A stretch of DNA of 53,647 nucleotides from Acidimicrobiia bacterium (GTDB lineage Bacteria; Actinomycetota; Acidimicrobiia; Spongiisociales; JAENVV01), in assembly GCA_016650365.1 (NCBI GenBank), contig JAENVV010000161.1, positions 1 through 53,647 on the forward strand, in the 5' to 3' direction. The notes beneath the pieces are model-generated. The model saw nothing but the letters and a program-made list of their open reading frames with translations, made no database searches and was not told the origin of the DNA. Shown one piece after another: positions 24,697-33,669 of the stretch (positions are counted from its first letter, which is position 1; each line of letters begins with the position of its first letter). The position numbers and the translations under genes were made by a program.

Positions 24697-27600
24697 TCTC
24701 CACCGGTCCCAAGCTCGGTTAATTCGACATCTAGCAGCTCGCTCAGATCGTCGGCAACCGTATCGGGTTCGGCTACGTATCCCCAGCGGAGGTAGAAGGC
24801 GGGAAGAATCACAAGGCTGAACAGCGCAGTCGTGATTGCGCCGCCGACGATCACCCAGGCCATATCACCGACGATCTCCAGTCCAGCCTGCGAGCCGGCA
24901 AGGCCGAGCGGTACGAACAGGGCGGCGACTGCCAGCAGTGGGGTAACGATCGACACCATTTCGTCGGCCGTCGCCCCTGTCACGAGGTCGACTCCGAACG
25001 TTTCGCCCGCCCGTTCACGCCGTTGGTACACCTGAACCAACAGGATCGACGAGCGGGCAGCCAATCCGAGAAGGGCGACCAGCGCGGCGACCGATCCGAG
25101 CGAGAAAGCGCGACCCGACACCACTATGGCGATGACCCCGCCCGACAGCGCCATCGGCACCGTAAGGAACAGAATGAACGCTAGACGCCAACTACTGAAG
25201 GCTGACTGGAACAGAATGAAGATCCCGAACAGGGCTGCCAGTATGACCGGTAGCACCCCGGTCCCTCCGGCCTCTCCGGCTGCGTATACGCCTCGCACCT
25301 CGGCGTGATACTCCAGCGGGAACCCGACCGTGTCGAGTGCCGCGGCGACGTCGGACCGCACATCCGCTACCGGGCGGGAACCCGGATCAGCGACGACATC
25401 GAGGTAGGTGGAGACCGACTCATGTCGAATCACGGAAATGTTCGGCACCACCTGGACGTCGGCGACATCAGACAGCGCGACGCTGCCGCCATCAGGAGTA
25501 GCGATGGGCAGCGCCATCACATCCTCGACCGACTCCCGGATCTCGGGAGTACCCCACACAATCACGTCGAAGACCTTCTGTGATTCGAATAAGTTGCCAA
25601 CAATGACCCCCGACAGCAACGTGGTCGCATTGCGACGCACATCGCCCGGCTTCAGACCGACAGCCTGGGCTCGAGCAAGGTCGACTTCGACCTCAATCGT
25701 CGGCTGTTCGATCGGCAAATCGATCCGAACGTCCTCCAGGCCCCGAACCTCGCTGAGGGCACTCGTTACCGTCGCAGCGACAGCCTCAAGCTCCTGCGGG
25801 TTGTCGCCGTACACACGGACGATCAATTCATCGCTTGAGCCACCAAGAATCTGGCTCACCCGCTGATCGGAATAGGTAAGCACCCGGGATGTTACGTTGT
25901 TCGGAACGACTACGGCTCCACTGACCGCCGCCAGCGCCGCCTCGTAGTCGGCTGCCTCGTCGAGCTTCAGCCAGACCTCTGCAACGTTGACGTTCTCGAC
26001 CTGATCACTGGAGACCGCACGACCGACATGCGCACCAATGTTCACGACTACATCGAGCAAACCCACGGCCGCAACGACGTCAGAGGCGACTGCGTCCATA
26101 GCCGAAAGCGAGGTTCCCGCCGGAGCATCCAATTCAATGAGAACGTCCCGCTGCTTCAGGTCCGGTCGAAATGACTGCTCGATAAGTGGCAGGGACGCGA
26201 GTGCCAAACCCACTGCAAGCGCAAACACGAGTACAGACCGGCCCACCTTCGTGGCCATGCCCGGTCCTACCCGCTCAAAAGCCGCTTTCATTCGGCGGGT
26301 CAGCGGCGAGGATTCCTTCGGTGCCGAACCCGTTCGGATGATGAAAGCGGTGAGAGCTGGAGCAACGGTAAGGCTGACCAACAGCGAAACCGCCAGGGCC
26401 AGGAGGAAAGGCGTGGCGATGTGCGGAAGGAAGGCTCCGGCCTCGCCGCCGACGAAATAGAACGTCAGCGCGGCCGCGCCGACAATAATCGCCGCATAGA
26501 AGGTCGCACTTCTCGTCCGCAGCGCAGAGTCGGCGATTCGCCTCGCCAGTCGAGCACCTTGATCATCCGGTCTGCTCTGCGACGTCGGCTCGAACAGCCC
26601 CCGCGACCCCACCAACGCATCGTCGACAATCAATACCAGAGCCAGAGTCAATCCAGCCAACGTCATCGTATTGACGGTGGCGCCCGCCAGGTAAAGCACC
26701 AGGCCTGCCCCCGCCAGAGATGTTGCGATGGTTAGCGCACCGACAAGGACCACCCTCCAGTCGTAGAGGAGTGCGGCCATGACTACGAAGGCCAACACGA
26801 GCCCAATCGACAAAGCGGTGCCGAGATTCCCGAACGAGGTTTCTATGAATTCGGCCGGCTGATAAATCGAGCTGTCTATCGTGATGCCCTGAAGGCCAGG
26901 CTGTAACGCCTCGATCGCATCTTCGATATTGGCGACGACCGCGGGCGTGTTGCTGTTGGGAAATTTCTCGATCACCAGCATGACGCACGGTCCGCCGCTG
27001 CAGTAGGCATCACCGATCAACGGCTGATGGTCGGCCACAATCGCTGAAACGTCGCCGAGTGTAAGCGGCTGACCATCGACAAATACGGCGCCGCCGGCAC
27101 CATCCTCCAGAGCCACCTGAGCAAGTTCCTCCGGAGTCGAAATTGCCTGCTCGTGAAATACGTGCAACCGCTGATTGACGGTATCGATGAATCCCCCGGT
27201 TCCCGGGCTGGATGCTTCCAGGAACGTGAGCGGTGACACTTCGAGCGCGTTGCCTGCTGTAGCGATGACCTGCGACAGCGTGACGTCTTGTGAGGCAAGT
27301 TCGGTGGGATCAACCAGGACCTGCAGTTGGCGATCTCGGAATCCCCAGATCGACACGCTCGCCACACCGTCTACACCAAGGAGTCGTGGGACAACCACCC
27401 ACCGTGCCAGGACAGACGTCTCAATGGGGGTGAGCTCATCCGAGGAAAGTGAAATCAGGGCTACCCGACCGGTGGAGGAGAACGGCTGGAGCATCTGCGG
27501 TCTACCGGCAACCTGGGGCAATCCTGCAGCCTGAACCAACCGCTCGGCAACAACCTGACGAGCATTGAGGAGAGTGGTGCCTGGCTGAAAGGTCATGACC

Positions 27601-27881
27601 ACCGACGACAGCCCTGGAAGGGATGCAGACTCGATCGTATCGAGGAAGGCCACACCACTGAGCAAATCCTGCTCAAGAGGCGTGGTTATGAGCCGCTCAA
27701 CCTCACTGGCGGAAAGACCAAGCGCTTCGGTCTGGACTTCGACGGCCACCGGACTGAACTCCGGGAGAAGATCCGTCTTCAGGTTGTCGAGGTGCACAAT
27801 CCCTAGAACCAGTATCCCGGCGGCCGCGACAAGCACGATTCGCCTGAGATTGACACTCATATCGATGATCCGACGTACCAT
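24693..27881 (-). CDS. RND-family efflux permease (heavy-metal-efflux-like), first copy
   Basis: A 1062-residue RND permease opening the three-gene operon. Features are LLPEFSPVAVEVQTEALGLS after TM1, the TM4 segment LTLALVLIVDDALVGSRGLF, a second-half loop with PGDVRRNATTLLSG, and LGLAARSSILLVQVYQRRE near TM11-12. In the TM4 acidic motif it keeps VDDA but has Gly-Ser where the other copy has Asp-Ile. A strong GAGGGGG ribosome site precedes the ATG. The C-terminus is an acidic tail. Substrate prediction is not possible by eye. Confidence 0.88.
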   Translation of the reverse strand: MVRRIIDMSVNLRRIVLVAAAGILVLGIVHLDNLKTDLLPEFSPVAVEVQTEALGLSASEVERLITTPLEQDLLSGVAFLDTIESASLPGLSSVVMTFQPGTTLLNARQVVAERLVQAAGLPQVAGRPQMLQPFSSTGRVALISLSSDELTPIETSVLARWVVVPRLLGVDGVASVSIWGFRDRQLQVLVDPTELASQDVTLSQVIATAGNALEVSPLTFLEASSPGTGGFIDTVNQRLHVFHEQAISTPEELAQVALEDGAGGAVFVDGQPLTLGDVSAIVADHQPLIGDAYCSGGPCVMLVIEKFPNSNTPAVVANIEDAIEALQPGLQGITIDSSIYQPAEFIETSFGNLGTALSIGLVLAFVVMAALLYDWRVVLVGALTIATSLAGAGLVLYLAGATVNTMTLAGLTLALVLIVDDALVGSRGLFEPTSQSRPDDQGARLARRIADSALRTRSATFYAAIIVGAAALTFYFVGGEAGAFLPHIATPFLLALAVSLLVSLTVAPALTAFIIRTGSAPKESSPLTRRMKAAFERVGPGMATKVGRSVLVFALAVGLALASLPLIEQSFRPDLKQRDVLIELDAPAGTSLSAMDAVASDVVAAVGLLDVVVNIGAHVGRAVSSDQVENVNVAEVWLKLDEAADYEAALAAVSGAVVVPNNVTSRVLTYSDQRVSQILGGSSDELIVRVYGDNPQELEAVAATVTSALSEVRGLEDVRIDLPIEQPTIEVEVDLARAQAVGLKPGDVRRNATTLLSGVIVGNLFESQKVFDVIVWGTPEIRESVEDVMALPIATPDGGSVALSDVADVQVVPNISVIRHESVSTYLDVVADPGSRPVADVRSDVAAALDTVGFPLEYHAEVRGVYAAGEAGGTGVLPVILAALFGIFILFQSAFSSWRLAFILFLTVPMALSGGVIAIVVSGRAFSLGSVAALVALLGLAARSSILLVQVYQRRERAGETFGVDLVTGATADEMVSIVTPLLAVAALFVPLGLAGSQAGLEIVGDMAWVIVGGAITTALFSLVILPAFYLRWGYVAEPDTVADDLSELLDVELTELGTGGE

Positions 27882-28338
27882 CTAGATCCCCCTCGTTATC
27901 CGGAGTTGAGCCGCCTCCCGGCGAGCGTCGCTCCAATCAGCCCTCGTTCCTAATCGGTGTCGCTCTTGACAAGCTCAATGTTGAAGCCACGATGGGCTGA
28001 ATACGTGAAAGATGAGTTGATACAACGCGGCCAAGCGGTCTGGCTGGTCTGATGCAGGCAAAATCGTCGAATCGCCCGGCTAGCAACGGCGATTCCGAGT
28101 CGATGACCACCAAGCAAACCGACCCCGACGCCATAGAAAGAAGTCCACGGGCGCGGCTAGTGCTAGGTGCAAACCTCATTGCTCGGCACGGGACATTTGG
28201 ACCCCCCAGACCTGATCGACCTACGAAAACTACCAAACCATGTCACGCCGTGTGGGAAAAGCTCCGGAATTCCAGAAAGAAGTTCAAAGAAACCGACCAG
28301 GAACGGTCACCGGCTAATGAGATCTGCCCGACTTCATC
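27882..28338. other. 457-base gap without a recognisable gene
   Basis: This lies upstream of the RND operon and downstream of the aldo/keto reductase. It should hold the RND promoter; the GAGGGGG ribosome site is at its left end. Short open frames are present but have low-complexity or unlikely composition and no ribosome site. I see no tRNA, hairpin terminator with a T-tract or long repeat in it. Confidence 0.5.
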
Positions 28339-29271
28339 TCACTCCGCGGACCCACTCAGGAGCGAATCCAACGTGGCGAGGTCACCGGCGGATGGAACCC
28401 ATTCGGCGGCGAGAGCATTACTCATGACTTGCTCGGGCTTGGTGGCCCCGGCGGTTACCGAAGGTACCGCCTCGTGAGATAGCAACCAGCCGAGCGCCAC
28501 CTGAACCAGACTGACATTGCGTTCGAGCGCATACCCCGTAAGGCGGTCTACCAGATCAAAGTTCTCGTCAGTAAGAAACCTCTGATAGCGGTCCATCGCC
28601 AGTCGACCCTCCAGGACAGTCCCGCGTTGGGTCTTCCCGGTCAGGAGCCCGCTCGCCAACGGATAAAACGGCAGCAAAGCCACCTCCCGTGCCCCACATA
28701 GATCGGCCAGCCCATCGGTCTCGGGATCCCGGTGAACCATGCTGTATTCCACCTGGTTGGAAACAAAAGCGGCCAAACCCAGGTCGTGGGAAACCGTCAA
28801 GGCCTCGGCGAGTTGGGGCGTACTCAGATTCGAACAGCCAATCTGACGGACCTTGCCTTCCTGTACGAGACCGTTCATCGCGCCCAGTGTGTCCTCAATC
28901 GGTGTCTCAGGGTCCGGGTAGTGCAGTTGGAAGAGGTCGATGTAGTCGGTTCCAAGCTCAGACAGACTCCGCTCGAGCGATTCACAAACGTATGCCGGGC
29001 GGGCCCCGCCGCTTCCTTCTATTCCTGGAACGGGCATGCCGAACTTTGTTCCAATAATCGCCTCTGATCGACGACTGCCAAGTGCGGCGCCGAGGAACGA
29101 CTCCGACTGGCCGCCGCCATAATTACTCGCCGTATCAAAGAAGTTCATGCCGGCATCAAGGGCAGCATTCACGACGACCGCCGACCCGGCTGCGTCGAGC
29201 GCCCGACCGAAGTTGTTACACCCGAGTCCGATCACTGAAACTTCGAGGTTTCCAATGGTGGCGGTCCTCAT
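28339..29271 (-). CDS. aldo/keto reductase
   Basis: A 310-residue NADPH-dependent TIM-barrel oxidoreductase. The catalytic tetrad is visible: Asp and Tyr in FFDTASNYGGGQSE (Asp about 46, Tyr about 51), Lys in AIIGTKFG (about 76), and His in LFQLHYPDP. The coenzyme region includes GCSNLSTPQLAEAL and the C-terminal VPSVTAGATKPEQV. It belongs to the group of sugar or aldehyde reductases that includes YajO/IolS-like proteins. It stands 54 bases after the DMT transporter stop, on the same strand, and may be the last gene of the long operon that starts at 34661. Confidence 0.87.
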   Translation of the reverse strand: MRTATIGNLEVSVIGLGCNNFGRALDAAGSAVVVNAALDAGMNFFDTASNYGGGQSESFLGAALGSRRSEAIIGTKFGMPVPGIEGSGGARPAYVCESLERSLSELGTDYIDLFQLHYPDPETPIEDTLGAMNGLVQEGKVRQIGCSNLSTPQLAEALTVSHDLGLAAFVSNQVEYSMVHRDPETDGLADLCGAREVALLPFYPLASGLLTGKTQRGTVLEGRLAMDRYQRFLTDENFDLVDRLTGYALERNVSLVQVALGWLLSHEAVPSVTAGATKPEQVMSNALAAEWVPSAGDLATLDSLLSGSAE

Positions 29272-29325
29272 CGTTGTTCACTCTCCTCTTGTCGATTCGT
29301 TGATTCCACATGGCGCCAGGTCGCG

Positions 29326-30303
29326 TCAGATCACCTCGGCCAGGTCAGGGCGACGATTCGCCCCACCACGATCTGACACAAGATTGATTGCGACACCGGC
29401 CAGCACCAGACCCAGCCCGATAGCCAGTCCGACGGTGACCTGTTCGCCGAGGAAGATCGCCGATGACACGACTCCGACCACGGGAACCGCCATGAGAGTG
29501 AGATTGGTGGATACGGCGGCCAGATTCCGCAATACGACTACCAGCGCCACGAAGGACACCCCCGAGGCCAGGACCGATTGATAGGCCACCACACCTACAA
29601 GCTGGGGCGTCCATTCGAAGACGGGAAGACCATCAATGAGCAACGCAAGGGTTGTCAGAACGACAGCCGCACCGGCCAGCTGCCAGGGAAGGGCTTCGAT
29701 CGGAGTGATCGTCCACCGATGCGCCCGAATGTGGACTGCGGTGGCCGCATCCGTGATGGCAGCAAGTATCAGGAGCCCGTGACCAAGCGCTACTCCCGGT
29801 TGGTTCCATGACATACCCCATGGTTCGAACAAGACAATCACACCGGAGACACCGATCGCCAGTCCCGACCAACGCTGGCGACTCATCCGTTCGCCAAGGA
29901 AGATCACGGCCAGAGGGACCGTCCACAAAGAAATCGTCCACACCACGACGGCCGATCGACCAGCGGGGACGAGTTGGAGAGCGGTGAAGACCAGGAAGAA
30001 TACGGCCGCCAGGCGGAAAACGGCCAGCGAAACAATGACCGGCAGGTCCCTCGCTGGCGGTATTCGCATGCTTCGGGTGGCCAGTCCAATGCCGATCACC
30101 ATCACTGCCGCTCCGAGCACCCGGAACGACCCCATCCACAGCGGGGTCAGGGTTCGAAGTCCTACGGCCATGATCGGCCAGTTGAGGCCGAGAATCAGAA
30201 TGCCCAAAACAAGCAGGAGGTATATCGCCCGGCGAGTAAGCCTGCGATCTACTGCAGAACCCACCCCGGGCTCCCATATCAAATCCCGCGCAAACGGGAT
30301 CAT
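29326..30303 (-). CDS. EamA/DMT-superfamily transporter
   Basis: A 325-residue protein with about ten hydrophobic helices in two EamA repeats. The first repeat ends near VVVWTISLWTVPLAVIFLGERMSRQRW and the second near LMAVPVVGVVSSAIFLGEQV; the shared IFLGE motif marks each repeat. It probably exports or imports a metabolite of the pathway. Its ATG overlaps the MFS stop by four bases (30300-30303), so the two transporters are translated together. Direction of transport cannot be inferred. Confidence 0.84.
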   Translation of the reverse strand: MIPFARDLIWEPGVGSAVDRRLTRRAIYLLLVLGILILGLNWPIMAVGLRTLTPLWMGSFRVLGAAVMVIGIGLATRSMRIPPARDLPVIVSLAVFRLAAVFFLVFTALQLVPAGRSAVVVWTISLWTVPLAVIFLGERMSRQRWSGLAIGVSGVIVLFEPWGMSWNQPGVALGHGLLILAAITDAATAVHIRAHRWTITPIEALPWQLAGAAVVLTTLALLIDGLPVFEWTPQLVGVVAYQSVLASGVSFVALVVVLRNLAAVSTNLTLMAVPVVGVVSSAIFLGEQVTVGLAIGLGLVLAGVAINLVSDRGGANRRPDLAEVI

Positions 30304-31580
30304 GTCTGCGCCTGCACATGGGGGTCAGGTTGCCCGGGATCGTAAACGTAGTTGCGGAACCCGGGCGACCACCGGGCCAGGGCCACCGCCCCCAGGACGC
30401 AGGCGATTCCCCCCGAGATCACCGAGATACGCACAGAGGTGAGTTCGGCGACCACCCCGGCCTCCAGGTCCCCAAGACGGGGGCCACCCCCTGCTGCAGC
30501 AACGTGGATCGACGACAGCCGACCCCGAAGATGGTCCGGAACGGACAGTTGGATTATGGCCTGGCGCAGAATCGCCGACACGACGTCTGCCCAACCGGCA
30601 AAGGCCAGCATCGCCAGTGCAAACATCACCGAGGTCGTAAACCCGAACGCGGTCATCGCCATGCCCCAGGCGATCACGGACATGATGACGGCGCGGCCCT
30701 GAAGGCGAACGGTCGCCACCCATCCTGAGGTAAGGGCACCCACCAGCGCCCCGACCCCCGGGGCGGCATACAGCAGTCCAACCGTGATGGCGTCGCCCCC
30801 CAGAACCGCGGTTCCGAAGGCAGGAAACAGGGCGGTTGGCATCCCAAAGACCATGGCATTGAGGTCAATGAGCATGGCTGCCTGGATGAGTCGGCGTGAT
30901 TTGAGGAAGGCCAACCCTTCAGCGATCGAGGACCAACCCATCTTGCGGCCACCACCCTCGGTCGGAACGTTCGGCGTCCGCCACATCAGGCTCGCTCCGA
31001 CCAAAAACATGGCAATGGCAACCGCATAGGTTGGTCCAAGACCGACGCCGGCTATGAGCAACCCGCCGACGGCCGGAATGGCCGCTTTGGCCGTGTTGCT
31101 GAGGGTCTGGTTCATCGCCAGGGCAGATGGCAACAGCTTCCTGCCAACCAATCCGGGGAGAAGGGCCTGCCGGGAAGGGTGGTCGATCGCCGACACCCCG
31201 GCATTGATGCCGACCAGGACGAACAGAGGCCAGACCGCCGGGCTGGTCGCCACCGAGTTCCAGAACAGACCGGCCGCAGTTGCGGCGAGAGTGACCTGAG
31301 CGATGACGAGTAACCGCTTCCGATCGAACGCATCGGCCAGGGCCCCACCCACCAACGAAACCGCCAGGAGAGGAATCAACTGGGCCAGGCCGAGCAAACC
31401 AACTTGAAGTGTGGAACCCGTGAGTGCGTACACCTGCACGGGAACTGCGACGACGAGGAGTTGCCTCCCGGCTTGGACGAAGAACATACCGGCAAACAGC
31501 CACCGATACCCAGGCACCTCCCGAAGGGGGGTGACGTCGACGACTGCGAGCCGTCCCAACCTTTGAAGACGCTTCCTCAC
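30300..31580 (-). CDS. MFS transporter (EntS/MFS_3-like)
   Basis: A 426-residue major facilitator with about twelve helices. The loop between helices 2 and 3 is GGALADAFDRKRLL, and SAIDHPSRQALLPGLVGR is the characteristic segment of the EntS-like exporter branch. The C-terminus ends in a short polar tail (DPGQPDPHVQAQT). I place the start at GTG 31580, because it overlaps the oxidase stop in the usual GTGA manner (31577-31580). A GTG at 31619 would give a 43-base overlap. It shares an operon with the oxidase, a Gfo/Idh dehydrogenase and an amidohydrolase. Confidence 0.83.
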   Translation of the reverse strand: MRKRLQRLGRLAVVDVTPLREVPGYRWLFAGMFFVQAGRQLLVVAVPVQVYALTGSTLQVGLLGLAQLIPLLAVSLVGGALADAFDRKRLLVIAQVTLAATAAGLFWNSVATSPAVWPLFVLVGINAGVSAIDHPSRQALLPGLVGRKLLPSALAMNQTLSNTAKAAIPAVGGLLIAGVGLGPTYAVAIAMFLVGASLMWRTPNVPTEGGGRKMGWSSIAEGLAFLKSRRLIQAAMLIDLNAMVFGMPTALFPAFGTAVLGGDAITVGLLYAAPGVGALVGALTSGWVATVRLQGRAVIMSVIAWGMAMTAFGFTTSVMFALAMLAFAGWADVVSAILRQAIIQLSVPDHLRGRLSSIHVAAAGGGPRLGDLEAGVVAELTSVRISVISGGIACVLGAVALARWSPGFRNYVYDPGQPDPHVQAQT

Positions 31581-32647
31581 AGAAAGGCCGGCCCCGAAGG
31601 GGGAACCGGAATCGACCACCGGACTCGATCAGGAGTGATCTCGGTAATCTCGCGACACCCGATGTTTGCCATGGTGATGCTGATCTCGGTTTTGAGGATG
31701 TCGAGTACCCGAACCAGGCCGTCAGTCCCGCCAACGGCCAGGCCCCAGCATTGAAGCCGGCCAATGCCGACCGCCGTGGCACCTAGCGCCAACGCTTTGC
31801 AGACGTCGGCACCACTCGTAAACCCGCTATCAACCGCGACGTCAACCGACGCACCGACCGCCGCCACAATCTCACCCAGTACCTCGATAGTGCTCATGCC
31901 GTGGTCAACCACCCGACCGCCGTGGTTGGAGACATAGATAGCCGCCACCCCGCACTCGACCGCGGCCACGGCGTCTTCGACCGTCATGACCCCCTTCACG
32001 ATTACCGGCAACTCAGAGTTCTCGACGAGCCAGCGCAAGTCTTCCCAGGTGAACCTGGCCCGGAACTTGGGGTCGGATCCGTGCTGCTGGAGGTTGGGCG
32101 GGCTCGGAGAACTCCAACCAAAGACCTGTTCAATGCTTCGGTCCCGACGAGACAGTATCGGAGTATCAACGGTGACGCAGATGGCGGCGAACCCGGCCTG
32201 CTTTACCCGAGCCGCAACTTCGTGCATCCAGTCGCGGTCCCCAAACACGTACATCTGAAAGATGTGATGGCCGGGATGGGTGGCCGCAACGTCCTCCCAT
32301 GGCGAGGTGGTCAACTCCGAACAGATGATGGCCGTCGAAACCTGAGTAGCGGCCGCCGCGGCGGCCAGGGCATCACCGGCGTCGTAAATCCCCAACGCGC
32401 CGACCGGGGCGAGCATGACCGGAAACGCCAGCGGAATCCCGACAAACGAGGTGGCGGTATCGACCTCTTCGACATTGCGCATGTGGCGCGGTACAAGCGC
32501 GAGACTATTGAGGCCGATACTGTTCCTCGCGACCGTCACCCCATCGCCCGCACCGGCGGCCCCCCAGGCGAATGCGCTGGGGTCCACGATCTCTCGTGCC
32601 CTGGCAATCACCTGCCGGATAGTTTTGAGATCGGCAAGATCTGTCAT
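31577..32647 (-). CDS. FMN-dependent alpha-hydroxyacid oxidase/dehydrogenase family
   Basis: A 356-residue TIM-barrel flavoenzyme of the glycolate-oxidase/lactate-dehydrogenase family, oxidising a 2-hydroxy acid to a 2-oxo acid. Active-site His242 and Arg245 lie in SNHGGRVVD. Other conserved residues are Tyr133 in QMYVFGDR, Asp161 in VTVDTP, Arg167/168 and Lys218 in VIVKGV. The N-terminal substrate-binding Tyr of the family appears replaced, since AFAWGAAGAGD stands where (Y/D)Y(Y/I)xSGAxD is normal. The start is ATG 32647, overlapping the dehydrogenase stop (ATGA). An open frame continues upstream inside the neighbour and is not used. Confidence 0.86.
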   Translation of the reverse strand: MTDLADLKTIRQVIARAREIVDPSAFAWGAAGAGDGVTVARNSIGLNSLALVPRHMRNVEEVDTATSFVGIPLAFPVMLAPVGALGIYDAGDALAAAAAATQVSTAIICSELTTSPWEDVAATHPGHHIFQMYVFGDRDWMHEVAARVKQAGFAAICVTVDTPILSRRDRSIEQVFGWSSPSPPNLQQHGSDPKFRARFTWEDLRWLVENSELPVIVKGVMTVEDAVAAVECGVAAIYVSNHGGRVVDHGMSTIEVLGEIVAAVGASVDVAVDSGFTSGADVCKALALGATAVGIGRLQCWGLAVGGTDGLVRVLDILKTEISITMANIGCREITEITPDRVRWSIPVPPSGPAFL

Positions 32648-33669
32648 GCCGTACCCGATGGATGGCGATAGTCGACCTCGACGAGTCGGCGTTCGTTCAC
32701 CGACCACTTGATGGCGTCGCACAGTTGTGCGCTTCGTAAACCGTCCCATCCCGAGGCGTTGGGTTCCTCATCGTTCAAGACCGCCGCTGTGAACGCCGCC
32801 ACCGACAGCCGGTGGGCGTCGGGGGCGGGGTAATGAGTGTGCTGCTCCCCCGACCCGGTCAGGACCGTCAGATCGCCGTCGATTCGCGACCGGGTGAACC
32901 CGCTTCCGATCATGCGACCGGTGGATCCGAAGATGCGCAGTTCGTTGACCGGATTGGCAACGCTCTCGTTGAAATTGCAGTAGGCGAGCGTTCCGTTGTC
33001 GAACCTGATCAGAACCAGCCCGAGTGATTCGACGACGTCGCTGGCCGCCGGCCGGTCGAACATTGCCATCACTTCAACCGGCTCGGCCTGCAGGATGACC
33101 CTGAGAAAGTCGAGTCCATGAACGCCAACATTGTGTATCGACCCGAGGCCGGCCATACCAGGGTCAGTGCGCCAGTTGTCCCACTTACGAGCGCCCGAGC
33201 TCACTTCGAGCTCGACGACCTGGACGCTACCGATCGTGCCTTCGCCAATCAGTGTCCTGACGTCATCGACCCACTTGAGGTGTCGATTATGAAAGTTCAC
33301 GCCCAGTTTCACGCCAGCCCGTTGACAGGCTTCAACTGCCCGAATCGCATCCGGCACGTTGATCGCCAACGGTTTGTCGCACAGAACATGCTTTCCAGCG
33401 AGGGCCGCTGCTACGACCTGGTCGGCATGCAGTCCGTTCGGAGTAGCGATAAAGACCGCGTCGACTTCAGGGTTGGCGAGCATCTCGTCGTAGTCCGTGT
33501 AGGCGTACCGAGCGCCAAATGTGGTTGCGAAATCCGTGGCCCTGGCTTGATCGCGACTTACCGCTGCCACCAACTCACAGGACGGTTCGGCAACCATCGC
33601 CGGGGCAATCGTGCCTTTGACGATGTTGCCGATACCGATGATTCCCCATCCGAGGCTCACACCGCTCAT
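32644..33669 (-). CDS. Gfo/Idh/MocA-family oxidoreductase
   Basis: A 341-residue NAD(P)-dependent dehydrogenase acting on a sugar, inositol or related polyol (family knowledge). The Rossmann motif is WGIIGIGNIVKG (8-19). The cofactor/catalytic Lys lies in LCDKPLAINV. The second-domain segment includes GLGSIHNVGVHGLDFLR with the conserved H-G-L-D. It overlaps both the amidohydrolase before it (33666-33669) and the oxidase after it (32644-32647) by four bases. Codon use matches its neighbours. Confidence 0.88.
   Translation of the reverse strand: MSGVSLGWGIIGIGNIVKGTIAPAMVAEPSCELVAAVSRDQARATDFATTFGARYAYTDYDEMLANPEVDAVFIATPNGLHADQVVAAALAGKHVLCDKPLAINVPDAIRAVEACQRAGVKLGVNFHNRHLKWVDDVRTLIGEGTIGSVQVVELEVSSGARKWDNWRTDPGMAGLGSIHNVGVHGLDFLRVILQAEPVEVMAMFDRPAASDVVESLGLVLIRFDNGTLAYCNFNESVANPVNELRIFGSTGRMIGSGFTRSRIDGDLTVLTGSGEQHTHYPAPDAHRLSVAAFTAAVLNDEEPNASGWDGLRSAQLCDAIKWSVNERRLVEVDYRHPSGTA

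Noticed and set aside
27960-28000. TTGACA at 27966 as a plus-strand -35 box
   Set aside because: No matching -10 box at the right spacing and no plus-strand gene follows.
28052-28477. A plus-strand open frame in the RND upstream gap
   Set aside because: It runs into the antisense of the aldo/keto reductase, has no ribosome site and a composition unlike the neighbours.
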